Shown: positions 56,054 to 64,000 of the stretch, in pieces
Numbering within the stretch: position 1 is the first letter of the stretch
Layout of the letters: each line of letters starts with the position of its first letter
Assembly (NCBI GenBank): GCA_963748295.1
Contig: CAVVIH010000002.1
Span: 496,001 to 560,000 of the forward strand
Length of the DNA: 64,000 nucleotides
From: CAVVIH01 sp963748295
GTDB lineage: Bacteria; Acidobacteriota; Vicinamibacteria; Vicinamibacterales; 2-12-FULL-66-21
Direction: 5' to 3'
Notes under the pieces: generated by a model
The model's database searches: none
What the model was told of the DNA's origin: nothing
The model's input: the letters and a program-made list of their open reading frames with translations, nothing else
Made by a program: the position numbers and the translations under genes

Positions 56054-56095
56054 ACACTGGTGCCGCCAGCCGGAAGCCTGACCGCGGGGTGTTGC

Positions 56096-58210
56096 GTGCG
56101 CCACAGCTTGAGTCTTCGTCCGGTTGTTTCCGTATGCGTCGCCGCGGGGATCGCGACCGCGATTTCGCTGGCCGCGCAGACATCACCACAAACGCCGCCC
56201 GCGCCACCGCCTCCCCAGCAGCCGCCGATCCGCGTCGAGACGAACTTCGTCCGCGTGGACGTCTACCCGACAAAGGACGGGAAACCTCTCGCCGGGCTCA
56301 AGGCGGAGGACTTCGAAGTGCTCGAGGACGGCGTCGTCCAGCAGATCAAGTCGTTCGAGCACGTCGTGATCACGCCGGCCGGTCCGTCGGAGAGCCGCCG
56401 CGAGCCGAGCTCGCAGCGCGACATGCTGCAACTGGCGACCAACCCGCGCAGCCGCGTGTTCGTGATCTTTCTCGACACGTGGAACGTGAGCGTCGTCGGC
56501 TCGCACAACATCGGGGAACCGATCATCCGGCTCCTCGATCGCATCATCGGCGCCGACGATCTGGTCGGGATCATGACCCCCGAGATGGCCGCGTCGCAGG
56601 TCATCCTGGCGCGCAAGACGCAGGTCATCGAGGACGGGCTGCGCACCAACTGGGCCTGGGGGAAGCGCCACAGCCTGATGAACGACAACCGCGAGTTCGC
56701 CTACAAAGCGTGCTATCCGCCCCTGCCGAACGCCGAAGACGGCGGCAAGACGGACTCGGTGCTGGCCACGAAGATGATCGCGCGCAAACGAGAGCGCGCG
56801 ACGTTCGAGGCGATCGAGGACCTCGTGCTTTACCTCGGCGCGATTCGTGAGGAGCGCAAGGCAGTCATCACGATCACCGAAGGATGGGTGAGGTTCCGTC
56901 CCGACAACGACATGATGCGGCCGAGGAAGACGGACAGGTATACCGAGCACTATGGGACCGACGACATCGGCGTGAATCGCGTCGGCAAGCTGACGACCAA
57001 CGAGAACCGCGAGACGGATCCGGATTCGCTTGGCTTGCAGCAGTGCGCCACCGATCGCATGCGGCTCGCCATGATGGACAACGAGGTGTTCTTCCGGGAT
57101 CTGACGGACGAAGCGAACCGGATGAACGTCAGCTTCTATCCGATGGATCCGCGCGGCCTGCCCGTATTCGATTATCCAATCGGCCCCGATGCGCCGCCAC
57201 CTGTCAACGTCGACCACGCGATTCTTCGCGACCGCCTCGAATCACTTCACGATCTCGCTCTGGCTACCGACGGACTTGCGGTGGTCAACAACAACGATCT
57301 GGATGTGGGCCTCCGTCGAATCTCCGACGATCTGACGTCGTATTACCTCCTCGGCTACTACTCGACGAACACCAAGCTCGATGGCAAGTTCCGGCGGCTG
57401 CAGGTGCGCGTCAAGCAGCCGGGCGTGCAGATCCGGGCACGGCGCGGGTATCGCGCCGCCACCGCCGAGGACGTGGCTGCCGCGCGCGCCGGCACCGACA
57501 AGCCCAGTCCCGAGAAGGCGGCGTTCAACGCCGCGATGGGCATGCTCTCGCGCATCAGGCCGGAGAGCGGCTTCCGGATCAACGCTTCCGTGCAGCGTCA
57601 GGGCGATGCGGGAACCGTCTGGGTCGCGGGCGAGCTGCCGGCGTCCTCCACGCGCGCCGACGAGTACGCGCTCGGCGCGACGGCGGAGATCGAGGTGAAG
57701 GCCGGCGCCGCGTCGACGACGGCGAGCGTCGCGCTGAAGCCTGGTGAACGCGGGTTCGTCGTGCCGATCAAGCTGCCGGCCGGCAGCGCCGACCGCGTGC
57801 AGGTGCGCGCGCGGCTGACGAGCGAGGGGAGTCCGGTGCCGCTGACCGACTCGATCGACGCGAACCCCGGCGGCGCACAACCGCTCGCGTTCCGCCGCGG
57901 CACATCGACGGGGAACAGATACCTGCCCGCCGCCGACTTCCGGTTCAGCCGGACCGAACGGCTTCGCCTCGAACTGCCCGTCGGCGACGGCGTCAAACCG
58001 TCCGGCGCCAAGATCCTCGATCGCACGGGGCAGACGCTGCCGATTCCGCTGACCACCGGCGAGCGCACCGACGCCGCCACCGGTCAGAGGTGGATCATGG
58101 CGGACCTCACGCTGGCGCCGCTGGCGGCAGGGGATTACGCGATCGAGCTGACGACGGAAACGGGCGAGGGCACGAAGCAGGTGGTCACGGCGATCAGAGT
58201 TACGCGCTGA
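56096..58210 (+). CDS. VWFA-related secreted protein (Acidobacteria-type VWA domain)
   Basis: A 704-residue secreted protein. The GTG at 56096 opens a signal peptide (SLRPVVSVCVAAGIATAISL, cleaved near LAAQT). A Pro-rich stretch leads to a beta-sandwich with VRVDVYPTKDGKPLAGLKAE and DFEVLEDGVVQQIKSFEHV, then a VWA-type domain with a degenerate MIDAS (FVIFLDTWNVSVVGSHN) and ALATDGLAVVNNNDLDVGLR. YYLLGYYSTNTKLDGKFRRL and VRVKQPGVQIRARRGYRA mark the Acidobacterial VWFA-related family. The C-terminal 200 residues form another beta domain. Other starts lie upstream (GTG 56060, or within the array) but lack a proper signal sequence. Confidence 0.87.
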   Translation: MRHSLSLRPVVSVCVAAGIATAISLAAQTSPQTPPAPPPPQQPPIRVETNFVRVDVYPTKDGKPLAGLKAEDFEVLEDGVVQQIKSFEHVVITPAGPSESRREPSSQRDMLQLATNPRSRVFVIFLDTWNVSVVGSHNIGEPIIRLLDRIIGADDLVGIMTPEMAASQVILARKTQVIEDGLRTNWAWGKRHSLMNDNREFAYKACYPPLPNAEDGGKTDSVLATKMIARKRERATFEAIEDLVLYLGAIREERKAVITITEGWVRFRPDNDMMRPRKTDRYTEHYGTDDIGVNRVGKLTTNENRETDPDSLGLQQCATDRMRLAMMDNEVFFRDLTDEANRMNVSFYPMDPRGLPVFDYPIGPDAPPPVNVDHAILRDRLESLHDLALATDGLAVVNNNDLDVGLRRISDDLTSYYLLGYYSTNTKLDGKFRRLQVRVKQPGVQIRARRGYRAATAEDVAAARAGTDKPSPEKAAFNAAMGMLSRIRPESGFRINASVQRQGDAGTVWVAGELPASSTRADEYALGATAEIEVKAGAASTTASVALKPGERGFVVPIKLPAGSADRVQVRARLTSEGSPVPLTDSIDANPGGAQPLAFRRGTSTGNRYLPAADFRFSRTERLRLELPVGDGVKPSGAKILDRTGQTLPIPLTTGERTDAATGQRWIMADLTLAPLAAGDYAIELTTETGEGTKQVVTAIRVTR

Positions 58211-58290
58211 AAAGTTCGACGTAAGAAGTTCGAAGTTAGAAGTAAGACTTCACTTCTTACTTCGTACTTCTTACTTCGAACTTCTTACTT
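58210..58290. repeat. Inverted heptamer array, GAAGTAA arm and TTACTTC arm, upstream of tRNA-Gly
   Basis: AAAAGTTCGACGTAAGAAGT, CGAAGTTAGAAGTAAG and the complementary CACTTCTTACTTCGTACTTC and TTACTTCGAACTTCTTAC form two arms in 7-bp register around a short centre. The array begins at the stop codon of the VWFA gene and ends 28 bp before the tRNA. Confidence 0.87.
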
Positions 58291-58317
58291 TCCTCTGGTA
58301 ACATCGTCGTTTAGGGT

Positions 58318-58388
58318 GCGGGCTTAGCATAGTGGTAATGCTCTGGCTTCCCAAGCCAGCTAGACGGGTTCGATCCCCGTAGCCCGCT
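58318..58388 (+). tRNA. tRNA-Gly (anticodon CCC)
   Basis: The acceptor stem GCGGGCT pairs with AGCCCGC; the D arm is TTAGCATAGTGGTAATGC; the anticodon stem CTGGC/GCCAG encloses loop TTCCCAA with anticodon CCC; the T arm is GACGGGTTCGATCCCCGT. No CCA is encoded, unlike the Pro tRNA, so the end must be added enzymatically. A GTGGGGC-TCC-GCCCCAC hairpin follows at 58396-58412. Confidence 0.96.
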
Positions 58389-58537
58389 TATTTCCGTGGG
58401 GCTCCGCCCCACACCCCGGCTCGTCGCTCGCGGGGACCCCTGCGCCCCGCTCCGCCTCGCAGGCGCGCCGTGCGCGCCTTGGTTGTCGCAGCCCTTACAC
58501 AACAATCGGCGCGGAGACGCAGCGCCTCCATCGAGAC

Positions 58538-60265
58538 TCATCCGCCCATCGATCCAACAATGGCCGTCAGCGTCACCGGTCGCGACATTCTCACCGTCGT
58601 GCCAGCCGCGTTCTGCAACACCACACCGCTCAACGTCACCGTCGCGCGGCGCAGCTGCGGTGCGTGCGACCGGACGCCAGGAGGGGACACCTCGATGGTG
58701 ACAGTGCCAGCGACGGCGCGCCAGGTCTCGGGCCAGACTGAATTGGGCGGAACCGAGATCGCCACGGCATCGGAACAGAAATCGAACTCGGGCCGGGCAG
58801 CGGGGTAGACGTACGCCTCTATGGAGATGTTCGCCGACTCCCGCGCGAGGTCGAACGCTGTCGGCTGCGTCGAGAGTCCGAGGGCGGAACCGTCGACACG
58901 CACGACGATGGCCTCGGCGCGATCGGCTGTCCATCCGTGCACTTGAATATGGCCGCATCCGTCGGCGTCGGTGTACGACATTGTCGGTTGCCGGTGGACG
59001 TCATATCGCCTCTTCCAGTCGATACGCAGATTCGCCGCCCGGCGCGCCTCACCCTGGGCGCGAACGTCGCGTCGTTCGGCCTCCGAGGCGATCGGCTGCG
59101 TCTGCGGATTCGGCCCCTTCAGCAATGCCCACTCAACATTCCCATCGCCGTCGACGCGCACCACCGCATACTGGCGAACGTCGAACACTCGCGAAGAAGG
59201 TGGCGTATCGCTTCGTACGGTGGCAATGGACTCTACCCTGTTGATATCGATGACTTCATTGCCGACGATTTCGAAGAGATACCACTCCAGTGCCCACGCC
59301 GTTGATCTCGCCGTGGGATGCCAGCGAAATATTTCGATGAAGTGCCGTGTCAGCGATCGGGTTGGTCCTGTGGCAAGTTCGGTGTGTTGCAGCGGCAGGA
59401 ACTGTGCACCCGAGTACGGCTCGAAATCGATCTCTGTGCGTTTGGTCCGGCCTTCGTGCGTCACCGTCGCCGACGCAAGAGTCCAGTCAACGAAGTGTCC
59501 GGAAGCCAGAGTGAACGTGGCGGGCTCGAACCCGTGATCGAATCCCGTATCGACGAGGAGCTGGCAATCCTTGCTGAACTCTGGGCTGCGTGCGAGAAAG
59601 CCGTCGATTAACGCCGACGCCTGCCGCCCGAACGGAGCGTCATGATCGTCGGCCGCGAGCATGTATAGCGCGCACGCGCGCACCGAGTCCTGCGGCACGC
59701 CGCGCCCGGCTTCGTACAGGCCGGCCATGAAGAACTCCGCCGCTACGTCCTCTTTTTGCCAGTTCTCGGCGATCGGTTGGAGGATCTCGACGGCCCGTTG
59801 ATAGTCGCCGCGCGCCAGGGCGGCGACGCCATCGGCGGTTCGACTGGGACTCGTATCGCGTACATCGCGCCGGCTCGGCTCGGGAGCCGACTCCTTTGGG
59901 TCGTTCCGCAAGCCATCCGCCACGCACAACTGCGGGATGTTATTCATCTGCCCGCGCAGGAACGCCGCAACCGCGGCAGCTTGGTGGGAAAACGGATTCT
60001 CGCGCGCCGCGGCCCGCATGAACAGGCCGCACGCGCGTGACTGGTCGGGCTGGACACCTCGGCCCGTCTCATACAGGACCGCAAGGAAGAACTGGGCGAT
60101 CGGATCCGGCCGCTGTGCGTCATAGGCCAGCGGCTGCAGGATCCGCGCAGCGGCCTGATATTCGCCGCGCAGCAGGGCGCGGATTCCGTCCTCGGTCGTC
60201 GTCTGCGCGGCGGCAGGCATGGCGAGGAGCAGCGCGCACACGACGGGCACACAACGCACGAGCAT
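58538..60265 (-). CDS. Sel1-like repeat protein, secreted, function unknown
   Basis: A 575-residue protein with signal peptide MLVRCVPVVCALLLAMPAAA. Two similar Sel1-type helical pairs follow: IRALLRGEYQAAARILQPLA with FFLAVLYETGRGVQPDQSRA, and VAALARGDYQRAVEILQPIA with FFMAGLYEAGRGVPQDSVRA. The remaining 370 residues have no recognised fold; the end is rich in beta-strand pattern. Such proteins often bind other envelope proteins. The ATG 60265 is chosen because the signal peptide begins there, although the frame is open farther upstream. The gene is intact. Confidence 0.75.
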   Translation of the reverse strand: MLVRCVPVVCALLLAMPAAAQTTTEDGIRALLRGEYQAAARILQPLAYDAQRPDPIAQFFLAVLYETGRGVQPDQSRACGLFMRAAARENPFSHQAAAVAAFLRGQMNNIPQLCVADGLRNDPKESAPEPSRRDVRDTSPSRTADGVAALARGDYQRAVEILQPIAENWQKEDVAAEFFMAGLYEAGRGVPQDSVRACALYMLAADDHDAPFGRQASALIDGFLARSPEFSKDCQLLVDTGFDHGFEPATFTLASGHFVDWTLASATVTHEGRTKRTEIDFEPYSGAQFLPLQHTELATGPTRSLTRHFIEIFRWHPTARSTAWALEWYLFEIVGNEVIDINRVESIATVRSDTPPSSRVFDVRQYAVVRVDGDGNVEWALLKGPNPQTQPIASEAERRDVRAQGEARRAANLRIDWKRRYDVHRQPTMSYTDADGCGHIQVHGWTADRAEAIVVRVDGSALGLSTQPTAFDLARESANISIEAYVYPAARPEFDFCSDAVAISVPPNSVWPETWRAVAGTVTIEVSPPGVRSHAPQLRRATVTLSGVVLQNAAGTTVRMSRPVTLTAIVGSMGG

Positions 60266-60430
60266 GTGAAGGCCCGAAGCAAATGACGGGCCCGAAACAA
60301 GAGGTGGAATCCGGTGTGTTATCGAATAGGGAACTAGGAGGCCACGTTCTCGATCTACCCGCCAGTTACAAATCTGTTGAACTGTTCCTCTTCTGATCTC
60401 CTTGTCTCCTGTGAGATCCACATTCCGCGA

Positions 60431-60810
60431 TCACTTGGCTCTGATGAACGTCAGCACCTCGTCGCGCTTCTTTTCCATCAGCTCGGGCGTGACCGCTTCC
60501 AGGTTCAGCCGCAGCATCGGTTCTGTGTTCGACGACCGCACGTTGAAGTGCCAGTCGGGGCACTCGACCGAAAAGCCGTCGATCGAATAGACGCGGCCGT
60601 CGGTGTATTTCGCGGCGAGGCCGTCGTGCTTCGCCTGCGTCGTCTTCATCTCGCTGACGCGCGTGTTGATCTCGCCGGAGATGAAGTACTTCTCGCGCAG
60701 CGGCGCCAGCAGCTCCGCCAGCGTCTGCCCCTTGGCGCGACATCAGCTCCAGGATCAGCAGCGCCGGGATGAACCCGTTGTCGGCGTGGAAGTTGTCGCG
60801 GAAGTAATTA
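60431..60810 (-). pseudogene. C-terminal fragment of a phosphomannomutase/phosphoglucomutase
   Basis: The minus strand reads NYFRDNFHADNGFIPALLIL, then, after a one-base shift near 60740, KYFISGEINTRVSEMKTTQA and finally YSIDGFSVECPDWHFNVRSS and NTEPMLRLNLEA, the phosphate-binding C-terminal domain of the alpha-phosphohexomutase family (RSSNTEP). About 320 residues including the catalytic serine and metal loops are absent. The fragment begins precisely at the stop codon of the kinase gene upstream, so it is a rearranged or misassembled remnant, not a start-site problem. There is no start codon. Confidence 0.8.
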
Positions 60811-63304
60811 CGGCAGGTTGAACCGCTTGCGAAACGGCGCCCAGCGAGGGTCGCCGCGGAGCCCCGCCATCACCGGTTGGACCAGCAAGCGCGGCACACG
60901 CTGCGGCTTCTGAACAGCCAACCGTTCCAGCGCCTCGAACGCGCGGTCTTTGTCCTCCAGGGCGGCGTAGATCATTGCCAGGGCGTAGGGATCGCCGCCC
61001 TCATGCTCCGCGGCCACCGCTTCCGCCTCCGCGCGCCTGCCTAACAAGACATAGGCCAGCGCCAGCCCGGGATTCCTTCGCGGCCGACCCATGCGCTGGT
61101 CACTTCTCTCGAACGCCAGTAACGCCTCAACCGGCCTGCCCGCTGACGTCAACGCACGCGCGATGGATTCGTCCACAAAAGGAGAGTCCGGATCGACCTC
61201 GCGCACGCGCTGGAGCGTCTCGATCGCGCCCTCGTACTGGCCGGCTTCCCACTGTACCCAACCGATCCCTCGCTGCACATCCAGGGAAAGGGGATCGTTT
61301 TCCAGCGCCACCCGGAGGAGGCGCAGCGCCTTGTCATGCTTTCCCAGTGGTCGCAGCGTCGACAATGCATAGATGGTGTAGGTCGCGGTCAGGCTTGGGT
61401 TCAGATCGATGGCGCGCTGAAAGGCCTTCTCGGCGCCCGACCAGTCGAACTGGCCTGAGAGCACCAAACCCCTGGCCGCCTCTGCCTCGGCGAGCAGCGG
61501 ATCGAGCTCGAGCGCTTTGTCGGCGGCCGCACGAATGATCGGCTGGGCGGTCTCGAACGGGATCTCGTTGAACGGGAGCACTAACATGAGCGCATAGACG
61601 CTCGCCCGCCCTGCGTGAGCCGGTGCGAACGTCGGATCCTTGGCCAGGGCCTGTTCGAAGCAGTCAGCCGCCTTCTGCAGATTCGGAACAGTGCCGCGCT
61701 GGACGAGCGCAAGCCCCCTGAGGTACAGCTCGTACGCTTCCACATTCTCGTAGTAACGGCGCTGGCCCCTGCCCAATTTCAGTCGAAGATTGTTGACGAT
61801 CTCTCGCGAGATTTCCTCCTGAATCGCGAAAACATCCTTCAACTCTCTGTCGTACTTCTCCGACCAGATCGGTACATTGTCGGCGGCGCGCACGAGCTGC
61901 ACGTTGATGCGGAGTTGTGTCCCCGCCCGCAGCACCGACGCGTCCAGCACGTAATCCGCGTTCAGTTGCCTGCGCACTTCACGCACATCGCGAGGTTTGT
62001 CCTTGAACGTGAATGAGGAGTAGGTTGACGTCACCGTCAGACCATCAAGCACCGAGAGGTTCCGGATTACTTCGTCTGTCAGCCCGTCCACGAAGTAGTT
62101 GCTGTCGGGCTCGACGCTTTGATTCCTGAACGGCAGCACGGTGATCACGGGCGGCGGCGATGTGCCGCCGGTCAGCCAGAGCGATCCCGTCCCGAGCAGC
62201 ACGAGAAGACTGGCCGCGATCGTCAGTTTGCGCCACGGCCACGACGTTCGCGCCTCGACGGCCGCGGCCAATGCCGCCTCCATCGCGCCGGCGTTCGCGT
62301 ACCGGTCTTCGGCGTGGGGCGAGAGCGCACGCTCGACAACCTGAACGAAGTTCTCGGGCAGGTCCGGCCGCGCATCACGCAGCAACGTCCGGGCTCCTCG
62401 CGCGTGCGCGTCGCGTACTTCCGCCACGCTGCGCCCCTGAACCGGATACGATCGCGTCACGAGCCGGTAGAGAAGGACGCCAACACTGTAGATGTCCGAT
62501 CGGACGCTTGCCGCCCGCCCCCCCAGAATCTCAGGGGCCATGTACAGCGGTGTCCCTGCGAGGCGCGATGCCTCGCCGGCTGCATCGTCCGTCTGGTCCA
62601 CCCCGGTCCCGAAATCCATGAGGACGATGCGGCCGCCGTCCTCGCGCATGACGTTGCGCGCCTTGACGTCCCTGTGCAGCAGTCCGGCGCGGTGCACGGC
62701 TGAGAGCGCCCGGCAGAGATCGATCCCAATCAGCGTCGCTTCTGCCGCGCCGACCGGTCCCTGATCGCTCAGCACCTGCTCGACGTGTCCGCCCGTGGAT
62801 GAATTCCATCCAGAGCCCGACTCGCCCCGCGCTTCGGTCCGCGCCGTGGACGGTCACCACGTTTGGATGGCGCACCTGCGCCAGCATCCGCCCTTCGTCA
62901 ATGACGGTGGATCGGGCGCGGGCGTGCTGCGAATCCTGCCGGCGGAGGAGCTTCAGGGCCACCTCTCGATCGAGCCGCGTGTCCCAGGCCCGGTAAACCT
63001 CGCCAAAGCCGCCTTCACCAATCTTCTCCAACCGACTGAGCACACTCCACGTCTGCAGCGCTTGCGGCAGCGGCTCGTCGTCGATCATCACGGTGCCGGG
63101 GCTCTGTGCATCGGTATGGGCCCCGCGATCGCTCGAAGACGACACGGCGTTGTGCACTTCAGCGATCTCGGCGATCAGCTTCAGGTCGCGGACGAGCCTC
63201 CGCATCGAATCGTCGACGGCACTCGACTCGGCCGACGCCCAATCGGCCGGGATGCCGTCGAGCGCCGCACGGGCAAGCTCGCGTAGGACGGCGTCGTTCT
63301 CCAT
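60808..63304 (-). CDS. Serine/threonine protein kinase with TolB-like and TPR domains; one frameshift
   Basis: The N-terminal 85 residues are helical; the kinase has G-loop IGEGGFGEVYRAWDTRLDRE, VALKLLRRQ, HRDVKARNVMREDGGRI, DFGTGVDQT and the GTPLYMAPEILGGRAA loop. The frame breaks near 62795 (after MEFIHGRT). A membrane helix, LTIAASLLVLLGTGSLWLTG, leads to a TolB-like periplasmic domain (ITVLPFRNQSVEPDSNYFVD and FTFKDKPRDVREVRRQLNAD), then TPR units to the end. It starts one base inside the stop codon of an ECF sigma factor gene (TGATG), a common signalling pair in this phylum. Its TAA is shared with the truncated phosphomannomutase. Confidence 0.9.
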
Positions 63305-63918
63305 CACACTTGCGCCTTCCCCAACTCCCTGGCGAGCCGGATGATGGCCCGCTCGGCGGCCATGCGCGCGGCATTGGCCGTGGGTTTGTGCAGGAGTTCC
63401 GCCATTTCCGGATACGTGTATCCCAGCTCGATCCTCGCCACTACCAGCTCGCGATCCTCCTGGCGCAGACTCGCAAGCGCCTGCTCGTAGCGCTCGATCG
63501 CTTGCTGCCCGATGGCTTCCTCCAGCGGAGATCGATCGCTCCCTTCGGCCTGTGAGTCGAGCTCGGCCTTCGATGGGCGTCGTTTCGCGCGCCGAAGCTC
63601 ATCCCGGATGCGGTTGAGCACGGCCTGACGCAGATACGCCTGCAGCGCTCCCTCGCCGCGAGAGTCGAACGTCTCAATCCTCTGAAACGTCTGGAAGAGG
63701 GTTTCCTGCACAACGTCCTGCGTGTCGGCCAGGTCGCGCGCCCAGTGCGGCAGCCGTCCGCTCGCCCAGCGCTGAAGGCGCGGCAGGTATCGCGCGACCA
63801 GCGCGTCGAGCGCGGCGCGGTCGCCGGCGCGTGCCCGCTCCAGCAACGTCAGGGACGAGTCTGGCTTGGGGTTATCGCCCCCGTCTTCGCGGCGTGTCTT
63901 TTTCGACCGTTCTTTCAT
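63304..63918 (-). CDS. ECF-type RNA polymerase sigma factor
   Basis: A 204-residue sigma factor. Region 2 reads ALVARYLPRLQRWASGRLPH and DTQDVVQETLFQTFQRIETF, ending LRQAVLNRIRDELRRAKRRP; region 4 contains LASLRQEDRELVVARIELGY and TYPEMAELLHKPTANAARMA, the helix-turn-helix for -35 recognition. No anti-sigma gene follows; instead the Ser/Thr kinase gene overlaps its stop, which suggests control by the kinase. ATG 63918 begins with a Lys/Arg-rich tail MKERSKKTRRED. The promoter region contains a perfect inverted repeat at 63971-63988. Confidence 0.92.
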   Translation of the reverse strand: MKERSKKTRREDGGDNPKPDSSLTLLERARAGDRAALDALVARYLPRLQRWASGRLPHWARDLADTQDVVQETLFQTFQRIETFDSRGEGALQAYLRQAVLNRIRDELRRAKRRPSKAELDSQAEGSDRSPLEEAIGQQAIERYEQALASLRQEDRELVVARIELGYTYPEMAELLHKPTANAARMAAERAIIRLARELGKAQV

Positions 63919-63970
63919 GGGCGACAGCTTGGGATGCGAGGCCGATCATACGCCTCTCCCCTTGCTGGAG

Positions 63971-63988
63971 GCGGATCCACGGATCCGC
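63971..63988. promoter_or_regulatory. Perfect inverted repeat upstream of the ECF sigma gene
   Basis: GCGGATCC-AC-GGATCCGC is an 8-bp perfect palindrome with a 2-bp centre about 55 bp before the sigma start codon. The position suits an operator, but only the palindrome itself is observed. Confidence 0.4.
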
Positions 63989-64000
63989 AGAATCGGGGCT

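Noticed and set aside
41142..58388. Integrative element attachment sites at the two tRNA genes
   Set aside because: No duplicated tRNA 3' end, integrase or element-borne genes are present nearby.
58396..58412. Rho-independent terminator after tRNA-Gly
   Set aside because: The GTGGGGC/GCCCCAC hairpin is good but is followed by ACCCCGG, not a T run, so it is left as a hairpin only.

Overview
The window looks like a chromosomal segment of a GC-rich, Gram-negative-type soil bacterium, most likely Acidobacteriota and probably class Vicinamibacteria. The assignment rests on family signatures rather than a search: an ADOP-type duplicated permease beside a divergent PadR regulator, an Acidobacteria-type VWFA-related secreted protein, a Ser/Thr kinase carrying TolB-like and TPR domains behind an ECF sigma factor, and a long surface-polysaccharide locus. 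There is no rRNA, prophage, transposase or CRISPR array. Two tRNA genes are present (Pro-GGG and Gly-CCC).

Layout. 0-3.4 kb: end of trxB, mnmA with a cysteine desulfurase (tRNA thiolation), and a bactofilin. 3.4-15.4 kb: housekeeping genes (SAM-dependent methyltransferase, SAM hydrolase, acyl-CoA dehydrogenase, glpX, MFS transporter, Sua5, hflX, a TPR/SLH-like lipoprotein, pgsA) and a 905-residue coiled-coil protein. 15.4-28.4 kb: a polysaccharide locus (UDP-xylose synthase, WcaJ-like initiating transferase, four GT4 and two GT2 glycosyltransferases, ugd, galE, MsbA-like exporter); ugd, galE, GT2 and msbA overlap end to start. 28.4-37.5 kb: core genes in tight succession (yicC, gmk, rpoZ, coaBC, udg, priA), then a site-2 protease, an HU-type protein and der. 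37.4-42.6 kb: membrane Ser/Thr kinase, MerR regulator, tRNA-Pro, a c-type cytochrome P460 and gene remnants. 42.7-58.2 kb: accessory secreted and envelope genes (GT4 with Ig-like tail, PIG-L-like protein, carboxypeptidase-regulatory-like protein, cupredoxin, ADOP/PadR, TPR-thioredoxin fusion, M20 amidohydrolase, VWFA protein). 58.3-64 kb: tRNA-Gly, a Sel1-repeat protein, a truncated phosphomannomutase, and an ECF sigma plus kinase pair.

Two features run through the whole window. First, many conserved genes, including ones normally essential (gmk, rpoZ, der, priA, coaBC), are split by one- or two-base indels. I read most of these as sequence errors in a long-read or draft assembly rather than gene death, and I give each such gene its full reconstructed extent. 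Second, the spacers between genes, and several coding regions, carry short arrays whose repeat unit is always 7 bp but whose unit sequence differs from place to place (TTGGGAG, ACGTGCT, GAAGTAA, GGCCCCC, GCGCTCG, ATTAACA, TTCAGCA). Many are built as inverted arms able to fold into long hairpins. This heptanucleotide repeat system is the most unusual signal here. It recalls the STRR heptamers of cyanobacteria, sits immediately upstream of both tRNA genes, and interrupts udg, priA and two GT4 genes at linker positions.
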